5,183 bases of DNA from Deltaproteobacteria bacterium RIFCSPHIGHO2_12_FULL_43_9. GTDB lineage: Bacteria > Bdellovibrionota > O2-12-FULL-43-9. Each line of letters opens with the position of its first letter. Position 1 is the stretch's first letter. The stretch is taken from NCBI GenBank assembly GCA_001798265.1, contig MGRR01000133.1, forward strand, positions 2,195 to 7,377, given 5' to 3'. Shown in pieces: positions 5,143 to 5,183 of the stretch. The notes below the pieces were generated by a model. It made no database searches. It was given only the letters and a program-made list of their open reading frames with translations, and had not been told where the DNA came from. A program made the translations under genes and the position numbers.

Positions 5143-5183
5143 CAAATCCGGGCCAAAAAAATGACTGATTTAAAAACTGGAGA
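5143..5183 (+). pseudogene. Displaced toxin C-terminal tail, cut by the window edge
   Basis: Twenty bases after the immunity stop, one frame reads QIRAKKMTDLKTG and runs into the window edge. It aligns with PINARKITDLQTG near the toxin C-terminus (residues 575-587): 8 of 12 residues are identical from the Ile on, and the others are mostly conservative (K/R, M/I, K/Q). At the DNA level 29 of 41 bases match 4797-4837. No start codon or upstream toxin body is attached. This is the pattern of an orphan toxin-tip cassette next to a full toxin-immunity pair, and its own immunity gene may follow outside the window. The fragment is short, so confidence is moderate. Confidence 0.6.

Overview
The window is an AT-rich accessory region of a bacterium, probably Gram-negative. 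The main gene has a lipoprotein-type signal peptide, and the spacer DNA carries dispersed hairpin repeats of the kind common in large didermal genomes. I cannot name the phylum from the sequence. The region is a junkyard and workshop for toxin and antitoxin modules: one lipoprotein polymorphic toxin with its overlapping immunity-type gene, a complete AbiE type IV toxin-antitoxin operon, a solitary VapB-type antitoxin, and several broken pieces of toxin and immunity genes.

Layout, left to right. Positions 1-66 hold the tail of an unidentified gene. A degraded copy of a dispersed repeat (73-93) lies just before a vapB-like antitoxin (119-319) that has no vapC partner. The vapB 3' end runs directly into a 162-bp pseudogene piece (307-468), about 94% identical to the 3' half of the immunity gene near the right end. 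The abiEii toxin (468-1316) and abiEi antitoxin (1323-2186) follow on the minus strand, with a good promoter and candidate operator repeats at 2208-2277. Directly upstream of these lies a 53-bp piece of the 5' end of the same immunity gene (2291-2343). The two pieces flank abiE in permuted order, 3' part first.

Positions 2344-3075 hold no convincing gene. They contain a nested stack of repeats: an outer imperfect inverted repeat, a pair of REP-like palindromes, and a 161-bp MITE-like insert with inverted ends, a 30-bp hairpin and a perfect 10-bp flanking direct repeat.

The right part holds the 593-residue lipoprotein toxin (3076-4857): lipoprotein signal, conserved N-terminal region, pre-toxin TG-like helical segment and variable C-terminal toxin module. 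An 11-bp overlap joins it to a 91-codon probable immunity gene (4847-5122). Just after that stop codon, in the last 41 bases, the sequence encodes a divergent copy of the toxin C-terminal tail. This suggests that a displaced toxin-tip cassette continues beyond the window, as in other polymorphic toxin loci.

How it fits together (inference): the lipoprotein toxin would be exported and anchored to a membrane for use against neighbouring cells, with the overlapping small gene protecting the producer. The immunity pieces around abiE and the second toxin tail show repeated recombination of this cassette. AbiE and VapB look like defence or stability genes accumulated in the same hotspot.
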